Assembly: GCF_901709675.1 (NCBI RefSeq)
Contig: NC_051102.1
Location: 7,289,412-7,353,411, forward strand
Direction of reading: 5' to 3'
Source: Syngnathus acus
Lineage: Eukaryota > Chordata > Actinopteri > Syngnathiformes > Syngnathidae
Length of the DNA stretch: 64,000 nt
The notes under the pieces: model-generated
Seen by the model: only the letters and a program-made list of their open reading frames with translations
The model's database searches: none
What the model was told of the DNA's origin: nothing
In this document: positions 44,520 to 62,346 of the stretch, piece after piece
Layout: every line of letters starts with the position of its first letter
How positions within the stretch are numbered: position 1 is the stretch's first letter
Made by a program: the position numbers and the translations under genes

Positions 44520-47500
44520 CTAGTCGGAGTCACTGGATTGCTCAGAAGACGTCTGATCTTCGTCGTCCTCGTCGTCGTGCTGAGCAAAGATGAGAAAAGT
44601 ACTGAGAAAACTTCAGTACTTGAGCACAAGTGCAATGACTTGCTAAAAGTAGCCTATTTTCCCGCACCCTCCGGCCATTGGAAGAAAAGATCACCTCATC
44701 ATCTTCGCTGTCGCTGCTTCCGGACGTCTCGTCTTCTTCGTCATCATCCGACGACGACTCGCTCTTGTCGTCTTCCGAGTCAGACACGACGTCCTTCTAC
44801 CGACGCAAGCCGGAGGTCAGCGAGCCGTCAGAGAGCTCGGCGGCAAAGGCGACGAGTGTTACCTTGGCTCGGTAGGCCATCGCTCGCTTGGCCACGCCCG
44901 CGGCGGGGGGCGTCACCTCGGCGGCCACCGCTTTGCCCTTGGCCGTTACCAGCACTTTGGGGGCGGGGCTAGCGCGTGCTTTGGACGTGCTGCGACGCTT
45001 CTGCGGGACGGTCACACACACAAAATGAACTTCAAGACAGGGATGGTACGGTCAAGTGTCAGATAAGCCTGGGGAGGGGCGCTCAACTTACCGAGGAGGT
45101 AAATTCCTTGTAGGCGGCGCGGTCCTGCGGGGACAAAGACTGATGGGGAGCGGGAGGTTATTGACGGGGTTCCAGCTCGATGGCTCGGCAAAGCGTGGCC
45201 GGATCGGTCAGGGCTGCGGTACCTTAAGCCACGCCTCCAGTAGCGAACGGTATCGCGCCTGCGTGGCGTCCACGTGTTTCTTGTATGTGTCCTTCTGACC
45301 GGCCGTCAACAAGTGCCAGCGCTTGCCGATCTCCACCATTCGCTCTTTCAGGCTGAAGTGGTTCAGCTCCCCGTTGGTCAGGAGCTCCTGAGAGAACATT
45401 TGATAGCCGCTCCTATTGGACGACAAGGTCATTGTTTGGGGAGGCGGGGGGGCTTGGCCACCCCGCACTTGCCCCCAATGTTTTGTGCACTCACACCGGT
45501 GGTTTCTTGGGTTCTCCGTCAAACTTGGGCTTCTTCTGAGCCGGCCTCCGGTCCAACAGCTCTCTCTGTGGGCCACGACAAAGCGTGACATCACCCAAAC
45601 ACTCCAAAGGCATTTATGGTCGACATTTCAGGGAAGTCACGACACCTCATATCGTTTCTGGTCCTCTGCGGCCTTCTTGATCCAGGGGATCTTTTCTTTC
45701 TTCTCCATGGCCTTCCAGACATCCTCCATTTCCGCTTGTGCTCGCCGGCGGTTGCTCTGTGCCGCCACACAAAAACAAGCTGTTACTGCAAAGGCGGTTG
45801 TTAGCGTGAAGCCCCGCCCTGCCTGGGACGCACTCTGCACTTGCTCAGGAAGTCACCGGCGACGCTATGCTGCCACATCTCCTCGGCCGTCTTGGGGGTC
45901 TCGAGAAGCTTGCCGCTCTTCTGGGGGGACCAAAGGTCAGGCTCTGGCTCCTGCAAGCGGGCCGACGTGTTGGTGGGTCGTGCCATGGCACAGTGAACCC
46001 AAAGCGACGTTTAGGACCTTGACGAGTGGCGACTTGGTCCTGTGCGGACTGGAAATGGCGCCCGACGGATGCCGAGCTCCACACAGCTTCTCCTCGCTGG
46101 CGACTCGGTCCCGATCCTCATCTGGAAGGCTCTGCAAGACCAACACCTTGGTTTTGACACCCGAGTAAACGCAAAGGCCCCGAGTTTCATTCCTGGACCT
46201 TTGCTTGTGAAGCTTGAGCAGAGCAGCTTACCTCCAGAAACCTCTGCAAGTCCACGTCGTACTGCTTCTTCCTCTGAAGGCAAACACCAGCGTCAAGGTC
46301 AACAGCGAGCGTCACGAAGGCAGCGGCGGCGAGGTGGGCGGTGCCCGCAAACCTGCTCGCAGCGCTTCTGAAACATGTCCTTCTCCTTCTGGTTCATCAT
46401 CTTCCAGCGTTTGCTGCACAAAACCATGCGCTCCGTGCTCGGCACGTCCTTCATGTTCACCATCAACTCGGCGCAGTACAGCGAGTAGCCGTTGCTGCCC
46501 ACCCCCCCAACAAAATAGAAAATATAGAAACAACTTTCACTTTGTTAGCTAGCCGCAAAAACAGCAAATAGCAGCGCCTCTGGCTGCTGAGTGTATGTGC
46601 GTGCGTGTTGCTCACGGAGGCGGTTTCGTTGGCCGGCCATCAAATTTGTCCTTGAGTTGCCTTTCTGCTTTGGTGAGAACAGAGCGCACGTGTTCGTCCG
46701 AGATGACGTCCGGATGAGCTTCATGGTACACTCTCATGCTGTCCTGAAGGGGCGCGGGCACGGCATCAAATGGCTGCTTTTGTCGTCGCTGTCGCCGTGG
46801 TGTTGCCATACCTCGTAGTCCTTTTGGAGCTCCAAGGCTTTGCTGATCCATTTGAGTCTTCGCTTGTCTGACAGCTGTGACCATTGTCTCCTCAGCACCT
46901 CTTTCAGCTCCTTCGGACTCACCTGGAAACACATGGCGGCATCTTCATCATCATCCTCCTCCTCCTCATTAGGGCCCCAAGCGATTCATCGTTTATCGGC
47001 CTTATTGTATCCCTTAAATTGTGTTGAAATGAATGCAGTTTTGACCTCGGGGTGCATCTTCATGTAGGTCTTCTTCTCGTGGCTGTACCAAAGCTGCTGA
47101 GGCGTTTTGGGCTTCTCGGGCAGCTCCGACTTTTTCCTCTCCTCCATCAGCTCGGGATGATCGTGCCTGCGACAGCAAGGCAGCGGTCAACGACGATGTG
47201 CCACAGGGGCCGCCGCCACGCCTTCCCGGCCGGCGCCTTACTTGAAGCGAGCCATGCTCTTCTCAAACGTTTCTTTCTCGTTCTGGAACTCTGCCACGTA
47301 CTTTTGCTGCAACAAAAAAACACAACACGCAACTTCAGACATCGTCGGCCGTGTGGGCGGAGCTGCGTGCTGACCTTCTTCTTGTCGGGCAGCTCCCTAT
47401 ACTTCTTGGACAGAATCTTGGTCAGGTCCAGGTTGCTCATCTCTGGGTAGATTTTGGCGTACTTGGCTCGTTTCTCCATGAAAAAGCGGAAGTACGGCGT

Positions 47501-48229
47501 CAAGGGTTTCTTGGGGAAATCCGGATGCGTCTGTTGCAAAACAAAGCACAAAGCCAACTTGCTAACACGTTTTGGCAATGCCGGGCGGCCGCAGAGGCCT
47601 TTCTCTGGCAATTTCTCCATTTCTGATAAGGGGAGAAAAGTGAGACGGACCTTGAGCTTCTTGCCTTTGTAAGGATTTTTCACAAAGTCGATGGCGTCCA
47701 TGATGAGCTCCGTCATGGTTCGGTACTTGCGCACCTGAAGACAACAATGCCATCACCTCTTTGCTTTTTTTTTTTTTTTTTTTTTTTTTCAAATACTTCC
47801 AATACAAAAAAAAGACAAATCACGCGTAAAGGCGTGCTAGACCCGCAGAGCGCAGCTTGGACCTTAAAGAAGCAAACGGGGAAATGCGCGTCCCAACGAC
47901 GATGGCTCACAATGAGGATGACGTACCTCGGTGGACACTTTGCTCCACTTCTGTCGACACATTTCTCCCGAGAAGCTTCCGAAGCCCACTTTGTCCCAGT
48001 CAAAGTGCGACTCGGTGGTTTTGTACTTGGTGGCGTCCGTGCCGGGCAGGAGGCTGCGAATTCTCTCCAGCAGGGTCAGGCAGTCCTCTTGGCGCCACTC
48101 ATCTGGGAACAGGCGCGGTCACAGCCGCCGCTCCATCACAAGCGCTCCTTTCCGCCACCACGGTGCTTGCTTACCTGTGACGATCTTCAGTCTGCCGCTA
48201 GGAGGCGCAGAGACGCCGCCGCCGTTCAT
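44520..48229 (-). CDS. ubtf: upstream binding transcription factor (UBF), form lacking HMG box 4
   Basis: Nucleolar HMG-box protein that organises rDNA for RNA polymerase I. Exons: 48229-48175, 48102-47927, 47734-47651, 47530-47375, 47306-47242, 47166-47046, 46922-46812, 46743-46616, 46494-46353, 46273-46232, 46131-46018, 45920-45834, 45756-45646, 45565-45495, 45412-45223, 45139-45092, 45000-44863, 44793-44695 and 44579-44520. Total 1998 nt, 665 aa (human UBTF 764). Dimerisation region: [13 protein letters not shown]. Box 1: [19 protein letters not shown]. Box 2: [15 protein letters not shown]. Box 3: [11 protein letters not shown]. Box 5: [16 protein letters not shown] to AAEDQKRYE. Box 6: [17 protein letters not shown]. 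The acidic Ser/Asp/Glu tail is short. Box 4 is absent: only 97 nt separate exons 11 and 12, and the exon 11 sequence is unlike other UBFs. The exon 11 donor (GTCCTA) is weak, so its end is uncertain. It converges on fastk. Confidence 0.93.
47765..47789 (+). repeat. poly(T) run of about 25 in ubtf intron 2
   Basis: An uninterrupted T run between exons 48102-47927 and 47734-47651. It is poly(A) in the ubtf transcript, just upstream of exon 3. It could be an old retroposon tail. Confidence 0.7.
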
Positions 48230-48566
48230 CGTGCTGCGCCTGTCCGATGGAGCCGACTACACTTCTTGAGCGCACACAAACAAAAAGGGGCGTGAACATT
48301 CAACTTTTGCTTACCAGCCATCAAGATTTCCTTTGGCAGTCATTTAATAGTGCAGTAGAAAGTCCAATTTCACCGGCCGGGTCCTCGGAAGCTAGACGTC
48401 GCTTTCGGCGCATAGGGTCCAAATTCACCTTCAGACGGTCCACATTGGCCATGGTTTGTGCGCTCCACTATTGAGAGAGGCGAAAGACGCAGCCTGCCAA
48501 TTGTCTTTCTCGAATTTGGAAAGCATCCGCGGTCGAGATGCGAGACACCAAGTGCGATCGAGTCGC

Positions 48567-48582
48567 ACCGGAAGTGACGTCA
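48567..48582. promoter_or_regulatory. ETS-CRE composite site in ubtf promoter
   Basis: ACCGGAAGTGACGTCA joins an ETS core (CCGGAAGT) to a full CRE (TGACGTCA). It lies 338 nt upstream of the ubtf ATG, a usual arrangement in housekeeping promoters. Confidence 0.6.
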
Positions 48583-48599
48583 CATACCTTAAATTCCGG

Positions 48600-51500
48600 C
48601 CTTCAGAGGACGCAGCCTGTGGATTTGGACATAGCAATAGCCACCGTCCGTTGGCACCAACACAAGCCGCCAGATTATTTTAGTATGGTCAGCCCGAAAG
48701 TGAGAAACGACAGGGGAGCGAATCCAAAATTTAACGGGGAAAAGGTTAGCAACATGGATCGAGTCACGTTTACCGCAAAAGACGAAGGAGAAGAGGAAAA
48801 GGCGGGATGAGGCATTTATTTGGAGCAAAAAGAACAAAGAAATAAACACCACGTGTCGTTCAAATGTTGTCCGGTTGCGGTTTTGCTGGCGCTTGTGGTC
48901 GCGCGGGTGCAGGCAGCGGCTGAGTGAGACGCGCGAAGCCAGGCCAAGCTAAGCCAGGCCAAGCTAAGCCAGGCCGGAGCCAACAAGCCTCCACCGAGAG
49001 GCCGCCATGAAGAGAAGACAAGACGGCGCCTGGCAGCGAGCAGGCCTCCAACGCTCCGGAGTGACGCGGGGAAAAGTCCACTTTGGACTCACCTCGCGGT
49101 TCCGATGGGCACTCTGCACGCTCGTCGACACTGTGTAGCGATTCGGTGACCGGGCTTGCATCCAAGGTGGCCTTCCTTTGTGCCCGAAGCTCCGGGGAGT
49201 CAGGTCGAAAGCGATCCGACGAAAGGAGCGTCTGGTCCGGGATGAAACTCCGCCCAGCGCCGCAGGGGGAGGACCCCCGAGGCCAAACATGAAGACGAGG
49301 CGGAGAAAGGCAGTAGCGGCGCGCGCGACCTGGAGCCCACGGCCGCCGCAGCAGCACTTTGGAACTCGTTTGCTTTTCATTTCAACTAAAAGGCAACTTT
49401 CGGGCCTCCTGCAGAGCGAAGAGCAGTGAGGCTGGCGCGACCAAGATATACGTCGACGGCCATTCGCTCGGTGTCGTAGTCTCCAGCCCGGTGCAACCGA
49501 TGTGCGTCGCAGCTCCCGAGGACCGACGGAGACCTCGGACCTCCGCATCCGAGTGCCATCTACCCGCTGCTTGGAAGCCCACCGGCCGCCTACTCCCGCC
49601 TCCTTGCTGGCTCTCCGAGTCCGGGCCGTCCTGTCCAGCCTTCGCTCTCCGGGCCGCCAGAACAAGGTATCAAAGTATAACACCTGAGCAGGCGAAAGTT
49701 AGCCCAGAATGTTGCGTCAAATCAAACAAAGCTGTCACTAAACACGCTGATGTCACCACAGCTGACATCTCCCTGCATCGAACGCCCCCAGCCGGCGCGG
49801 AGGAACAGCAGAACTACCGAAAAATACGCAAATACCGATTGCATGCACCCTGCTCTTAAAATACTGCAGAAGCTTAAAGCAGTCAGGATCTAAACACAAA
49901 GCCAAGAGCTTCTTTCCGTCAACAACAAATGAAGCCATAATGTCAGAATGGGTGTGTAAAATGTCTAAAAGGCTGTCAGCGGCATATGTATACATCGTTT
50001 TATTGATCGAGACAGATCGATAGACATACGCGAGATGTGTTGTATATTGATATAGATCGACAGACACACGAGATGTGTTTTAGAGAAAAATACAAACACC
50101 GACAGGACCACGTGGGAAATGGGGGCTCCCGGTAGTGTGAACTAAAGGCTTGTGTGGCTCAACTAGCTGTGAATTGGAAGAAGAGAAGAGGGACGTTAGT
50201 TAGTGAAAGACTTTAATGGCTGCAGAGTCGTCATTTCTTGACAGCAAGGACGTTCAAGCGGAGGTTCGTAGTTGGTTCGAGTTGCTTCGCACTTTGCACC
50301 GCTGGGTGGCAGTGCTGCACATTGTTTGCCAACCGCCATCCAACTCCACGAGAAGAAGTTTCACGATGACGTAAGAACGGCCCATGTGCTTGTTTGCGAG
50401 TCGAGCTGCTTACGTTTAGCACGCGGCCAACTATGTGCTATTTCGTCGTGACTTTTCCGTTTGGTCGCGATATTTGAGCTGACGGACTTAGGAGAGTTTA
50501 CGTTCTAACTGGCGCAAGGTACACTTGATTTGAATTGAGAGGTGCAGACACTTTCAAAGCACGATGTGAGGGGAAGGACGGAGTCGAGTTCGACTTACCT
50601 TAAAAGCTGAGAAGATTCCCGCCAGCGTTGGTTTCTTGCTTGTTTCACGGTAAGCAGCTTAGACTTGTGTCGCTCCTTTAAAAGAGACATGGTGTAGAAT
50701 TTAGTTTTTCAATGTTCATTCATTTAAAAAAAAAAGCCATTAATTTCAGTAATATGTCAAAAAAGTTCTATAACATGTGCCTTTTTTTTTTTTATACAAA
50801 TTTAGGGTTTAGTAATGTCTAATTATATGGGGACTTGGCAACAGTCAATCAATTTGTCTTGAATGCAGCCCAAAGTTGGTGTGCAGAAGTGATGAGCTAA
50901 AAGGCCGTCTGAAGCCCCTCTCCGAGCAGTCTGTTCACAGGCAGGGGGAGTGTGATGTCACCGGTCTGAAGCGTGTTCTGATCCGCCACACATCACCATC
51001 TTGTCCTGTGCTGTGCAGTGCTTCCCATTAATTTTGCTCTCCTTGCTTGCAGACACAAGCCTGGCAAAGAGGCACCATCGTGGGATCTAATACTGTGGTG
51101 AGTGATTGAGCGAACAAAGGGGTGGGTCCGTGACAACATGCGGAAATGATGCAAACAAAAGGCCGAATTGTAGCTGCGACAGCCCGCCAGCAGTTTGTTC
51201 TCAAGGCGGGAAAACAGCTTTGACAAAAAAATACGACCGAAGCGTTTATCTGATCCTCGTTACTTAGTTGCAATGTTGTCGTGGGCATGTGACGTACCAC
51301 GGCAGCCATTTCAACCTTCGTTTTGTTTTTCAGCGCTTTGGGTTGGACTGCCATCACGTGAAGAGATTGAAAGCGCAGCCTCTCCCTGTCCAGAAGGCTG
51401 TGTGCCATGCATTTAGGTATGGAGGTAAATTGGGGTCAAACGTTTTGTACTTAAAAAAACAAAACTCGTACTTGAAAAAATAAACCTTGAATCTGAAACT

Positions 51501-51890
51501 TAAATGTGCAGAGCTTAAAACTTGAAAAATAAAACAATGCATTCAAAATAAAAACACTTGTTTGAACTGTTTCTTGTTTCATTTCAACTGCCTTGTGAAA
51601 ACTGCTCATAGCAACATTTTTTACAGTAATGCAAGAAGTTACTTTCTCTGGTAACTAGTTACTTTTATCAAAGTTACTAACGCTGTTACTTTTTGGATCA
51701 ACTCTAACCAATAACTTTTTTTTTTTTTTTTAAAGTAACGTTCCCAACACTGATTTAAATACCCATTTTTGACAGTACTGAGCAGGATATAAATTGTAGT
51801 AAATTGTGAAAAAGAACATGCACTTGCTGACTCATTTATCTACAACCGGTCAAATTTTAATACTGATAACGTTGAAAAAAGGCGTTTAAC
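48600..51890. other. spacer with no recognised gene
   Basis: Lies between the ubtf promoter and the ttc19 side. 48.9-49.7 kb is GC-rich and stays open for long stretches on the minus strand (for example 48964-49683). That frame begins with GTG rather than ATG, is Arg/Pro-rich and matches no family I know. A minus-strand poly(A) signal at 48819-48824 leaves a small gene possible. 48940-48975 holds two and a half copies of AAGCTAAGCCAGGCC. 50000-50085 holds two imperfect copies of a GATCGA-AGACA-CGAGATGTGT motif. 50.7-51.8 kb is AT-rich. Confidence 0.4.
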
Positions 51891-51897
51891 GTGAGTG

Positions 51898-51977
51898 ATG
51901 CTGCATTCGAGAAAGATGGGATGTCGGAATTTCGAATTCTTAAAAGTCCGGCTTGCGACCTTCCAAGAATGCAGCAT
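51898..51977. mobile_element. 80-bp palindromic MITE
   Basis: ATGCTGCATTCGAGAAAG at the left and its diverged complement CTTCCAAGAATGCAGCAT at the right enclose a short centre. It is the same terminal wording as the 217-bp element in lamc1 intron 2. Confidence 0.6.
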
Positions 51978-51981
51978 AAAC

Positions 51982-52296
51982 CAGCTCAGTGGCCTAGTGG
52001 TAGAGTGTCCGCCCTGAGACTGGAAGGTTGTGGGTTCAAACCCCGGCCGGGTCATACCAAAGACTATAAAAATGGGACCCATTGCCTCCCTGCTTGGCAC
52101 TCAGCATTAAGGGTTGGAATTGGGGGGTTAGATCACCAACTGATTCCCGAGCGCGGCACCGCTGCTGCTCACTGCTCCCCTCTCCCCCAGGGGATGGATT
52201 AAAATCACACGGGGATGGGTTAAATGCAGAGGACAAATTTCACCACACCCAGGTGTGTGTGTGACGATCATTGGGACTTTAATCTTTAATCTTAAA
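51982..52296 (+). mobile_element. tRNA-derived SINE
   Basis: The head has A-box TGGCCTAGTGG (51990-52000) and B-box GGTTCAAACCC (52033-52043). A conserved body follows (GGCACTCAGCATTAAGGGTT, then CTGCTGCTCACTGCTCCC), and the 3' tail is a short TTTAATC repeat. About 315 bp, apparently full length, directly beside the 80-bp MITE and about 95 bp from the ttc19 start. Confidence 0.8.
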
Positions 52297-52352
52297 CCGT
52301 GGCTGCAGAGCGCAGTTCGAGGCGCGTCAACTTGGTTTTAGGGCGGGCAGAG

Positions 52353-52370
52353 TGATGACATCACTTCCGC
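52353..52370. promoter_or_regulatory. CRE-like/ETS site in ttc19 promoter
   Basis: TGATGACATCACTTCCGC, 20 nt upstream of the ttc19 ATG, pairs a CRE-like half-palindrome with an ETS core on the minus strand (GCGGAAGTGATG). Confidence 0.5.
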
Positions 52371-52389
52371 ATAGGAATCACTAGTCAAG

Positions 52390-54628
52390 ATGGCGACGAC
52401 CTGCGCGCAAACTCTAAGGCGAGCGTGCAGGTTTATGTTTGGACGTCCTGGTTTTGGGGCGAGCGGCTCCATTTTGCCGTCGCTTTGCTTTCGGAACGCT
52501 CCGCCGTGCAGGTAAGTACTAAGTACTCCATCTCTATTCCAGCGCAAGTACTCACACTCGGCCTACAGCAACGTCATCAACTCTGTCCTCCAAACATAAG
52601 GTTATTGGGTAAAGTGTAGTGACGTCATTGTTGTGGGGCGGGGCGTGCATGAGCAACGCTCGCCCTGTACTTTGACAACCGCAAAATACATGACCTAGCC
52701 TGGCAACACCAGCCCACATACAAGTGTACATCATCTGGAGCACTTGCCTCCGCTTACAAGCATGTGTCCACAATCATTGTTGCATTTGTGTTTGGCTCTG
52801 ACCAACAGGACATTTTTCACACCCATTCTGACATGTTTGTTGCTTTTGTAGTAATGGTGGCGTGTTGGGGATCACTGGAGCTGCCTCGCCACAAAAAGGA
52901 GGAAGCGGAGGACAGCGACGCAGGAGAGGAGAAACCGTATGGACGGCGGCAACGGCAGGTAAGCCATGTCGTCCTTGAGCCAACTTTATATCTTGTTCTC
53001 CTCTCTTTTTGTTTGGTTTCCCCACAACTGCCTTGTCGCCCTTTTAGCCTTTTTGTTTTTCGGCTCATCCGAAGAGGTGCCGAGCAGCGAGGAGGAGCTG
53101 ATTTTGCTTCTGAAGAAGGCCAAGGTTGCAAAGCGCTTCGTGCATTTACGAGCTCACCTCTCGTCGTCTCCCCTGTCACGTGATCTCGTCCGCAGCTCAG
53201 CATGTTAAGGGGCGAGCTGGAGGCGGCCTCGTCCTTCCTGCACGCCGCCGCCGCCATTGCACAACGGGAACGCCACCAAGCGGCCATCATCTACACGTAC
53301 AGCCAGGTTGGAAAAGGCGGTAGCGTGGAGTCTTTCTTGTTGCCGAGTCCAGACTCTCTTATAGGCGCTCTGGCCATCACGTGACAATGTCTCCTCAGAT
53401 GGCCAACCTGGCCTACGTTCAAGGTCACATGACTCAGGTGAGTAGGAGTTTGTTTGGCGGCCCATGGCTTCCTGCAGCGTGATGTCCCGCCTCTGGCCTA
53501 GCAGGCTGAGAAGCTCTTCAAGGCGACCATGAGCCACATGCTGGCCAACGGGACGCCGGAGGTGAGCCACCTTTGGGCCCACTCACCAGCTTGCCACTCA
53601 ACAATTCCCGTTTGCAGGACGACAACGCCTTTGTGGAGATGTCCCTCAAGCTGGCCACCATGTACGCCCAAGAGAACAAGTAAGCAAGACACCCTAAGGG
53701 ACGCCGGGGTCAGATCAGGTGAGTCCTGACCATGCGTGTGTGCGTGTGTGAGGACGGAGCTCGCCGAGCACGGTTTCAGGTTCTGCTTCGAGACTTTGGA
53801 GAGCAAAGTGCAAACGCTAGAGACGACGCCAGCGGATGAGCGAACAGGTGAGCGCAGGTTTGAAGGAGACATGTTTTTCATCTTGCCCTCCTTGTTCTTC
53901 ACGCGCCACCTCTCTCTTGCTCCTGGCAGAGGCCGATGAGGTTCTGAGGAAGGACACCCATCTGCTTCTGGGTTTGTGTTTGGACTCTCACGCTCGCTAC
54001 CTGGCGGCCACAAAGCGACTGACCCAGGCCGCCGCCCACTACCGCAGAGCTTTGGACATCTGCCGGCAGGAGCAGGGTCCGCATCACCACCAGGTGGGAG
54101 ACGGCACATGCTCGTCAGACTTAGGTCTGCTGATGTCGGTCCTGTCCATACTCATGCATAAGAAGGATGACGAGTACTGAGATTGAAGTACTTGTACTCA
54201 GTCTGAGAAAAGAAGTGTGTGCGTGTATGTGATACTCACCCGCAGACACTGGTCCTGATGAGCGACCTGGCCACCATTTTGGATATGCAGGGTCGCCACG
54301 ACGATGCCCTGGCGCTTATCAGTCAGGCAGTGGACGGGGGCCGAGTCTCGGGACACCAGGACCTTCACGTCCTCCTGGCCAACATGGCCGCTCTCCTGCT
54401 GCACGCAGGTGGGACGACGAGTCGCCCGGTGGGCCGATAACGGCAACCTGTCCTTCTCGGTTTACGTCTTCAGGTCGCCGCGACGACGGCCTGCGCACCT
54501 ACCGCGAGGCCCTCGATCTGGCGCGGGAAGTGGATGATGGCGACGCTGTCCGGCACATCTTGCAGAACCTCAGCCGGGCCACCAAGACCGACCCCAGCCC
54601 AGAGGAGGCGGAGCAACGTGCTCCTTAG
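52390..54628 (+). CDS. ttc19: tetratricopeptide repeat protein 19, mitochondrial
   Basis: Inner-membrane protein needed for respiratory complex III; in mammals it helps clear Rieske-protein fragments. Eleven exons: 52390-52511, 52852-52958, 53048-53124, 53196-53306, 53399-53437, 53505-53561, 53618-53679, 53753-53847, 53930-54093, 54246-54408 and 54474-54628. Total 1152 nt, 383 aa (human 380). The Arg-rich, acid-free N-terminus (MATTCAQTLRRACRFMFGRP) fits a mitochondrial presequence. A short hydrophobic stretch (AATAAFLFFG) precedes the acidic SSEEELILLLKKAK. TPR motifs follow: AAIIYTYSQMANLAYVQGH, LFKATMSHML, FVEMSLKLATMYAQENK, THLLLGLCLDSHARYL, LVLMSDLATILDMQGRHDDA and LHVLLANMAALLLHAG. Poly(A) signal at 54662-54667. 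Confidence 0.95.
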
Positions 54629-54661
54629 ATGAGGGTCACAGGTCAAAAGGAGGGGAGAGGA

Positions 54662-54667
54662 AATAAA
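54662..54667 (+). terminator. poly(A) signal of ttc19
   Basis: AATAAA begins 34 nt after the ttc19 stop. A T/G-rich element (GTCTGTTTGGTG, 54688 on) follows and lies inside the dhx9 3' UTR on the other strand. Confidence 0.7.
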
Positions 54668-54699
54668 GGAGGTTGAAATCAACAAAGTCTGTTTGGTGA

Positions 54700-54705
54700 T
54701 TTATT
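54700..54705 (-). terminator. poly(A) signal of dhx9
   Basis: TTTATT on the plus strand (AATAAA on the minus), 41 nt past the dhx9 stop. Cleavage 10-30 nt further on would fall at about 54670-54690, at or inside the ttc19 poly(A) region. Confidence 0.65.
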
Positions 54706-54745
54706 GAAGCCGAGAAGACAATGATGGCCAGCGCAAAGTTTCCTC

Positions 54746-62346
<7,601 letters not shown>

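Noticed and set aside
51982-52060. tRNA gene on the plus strand before ttc19
   Set aside because: A and B boxes belong to a SINE with a conserved body and repetitive tail; the cloverleaf is degenerate.
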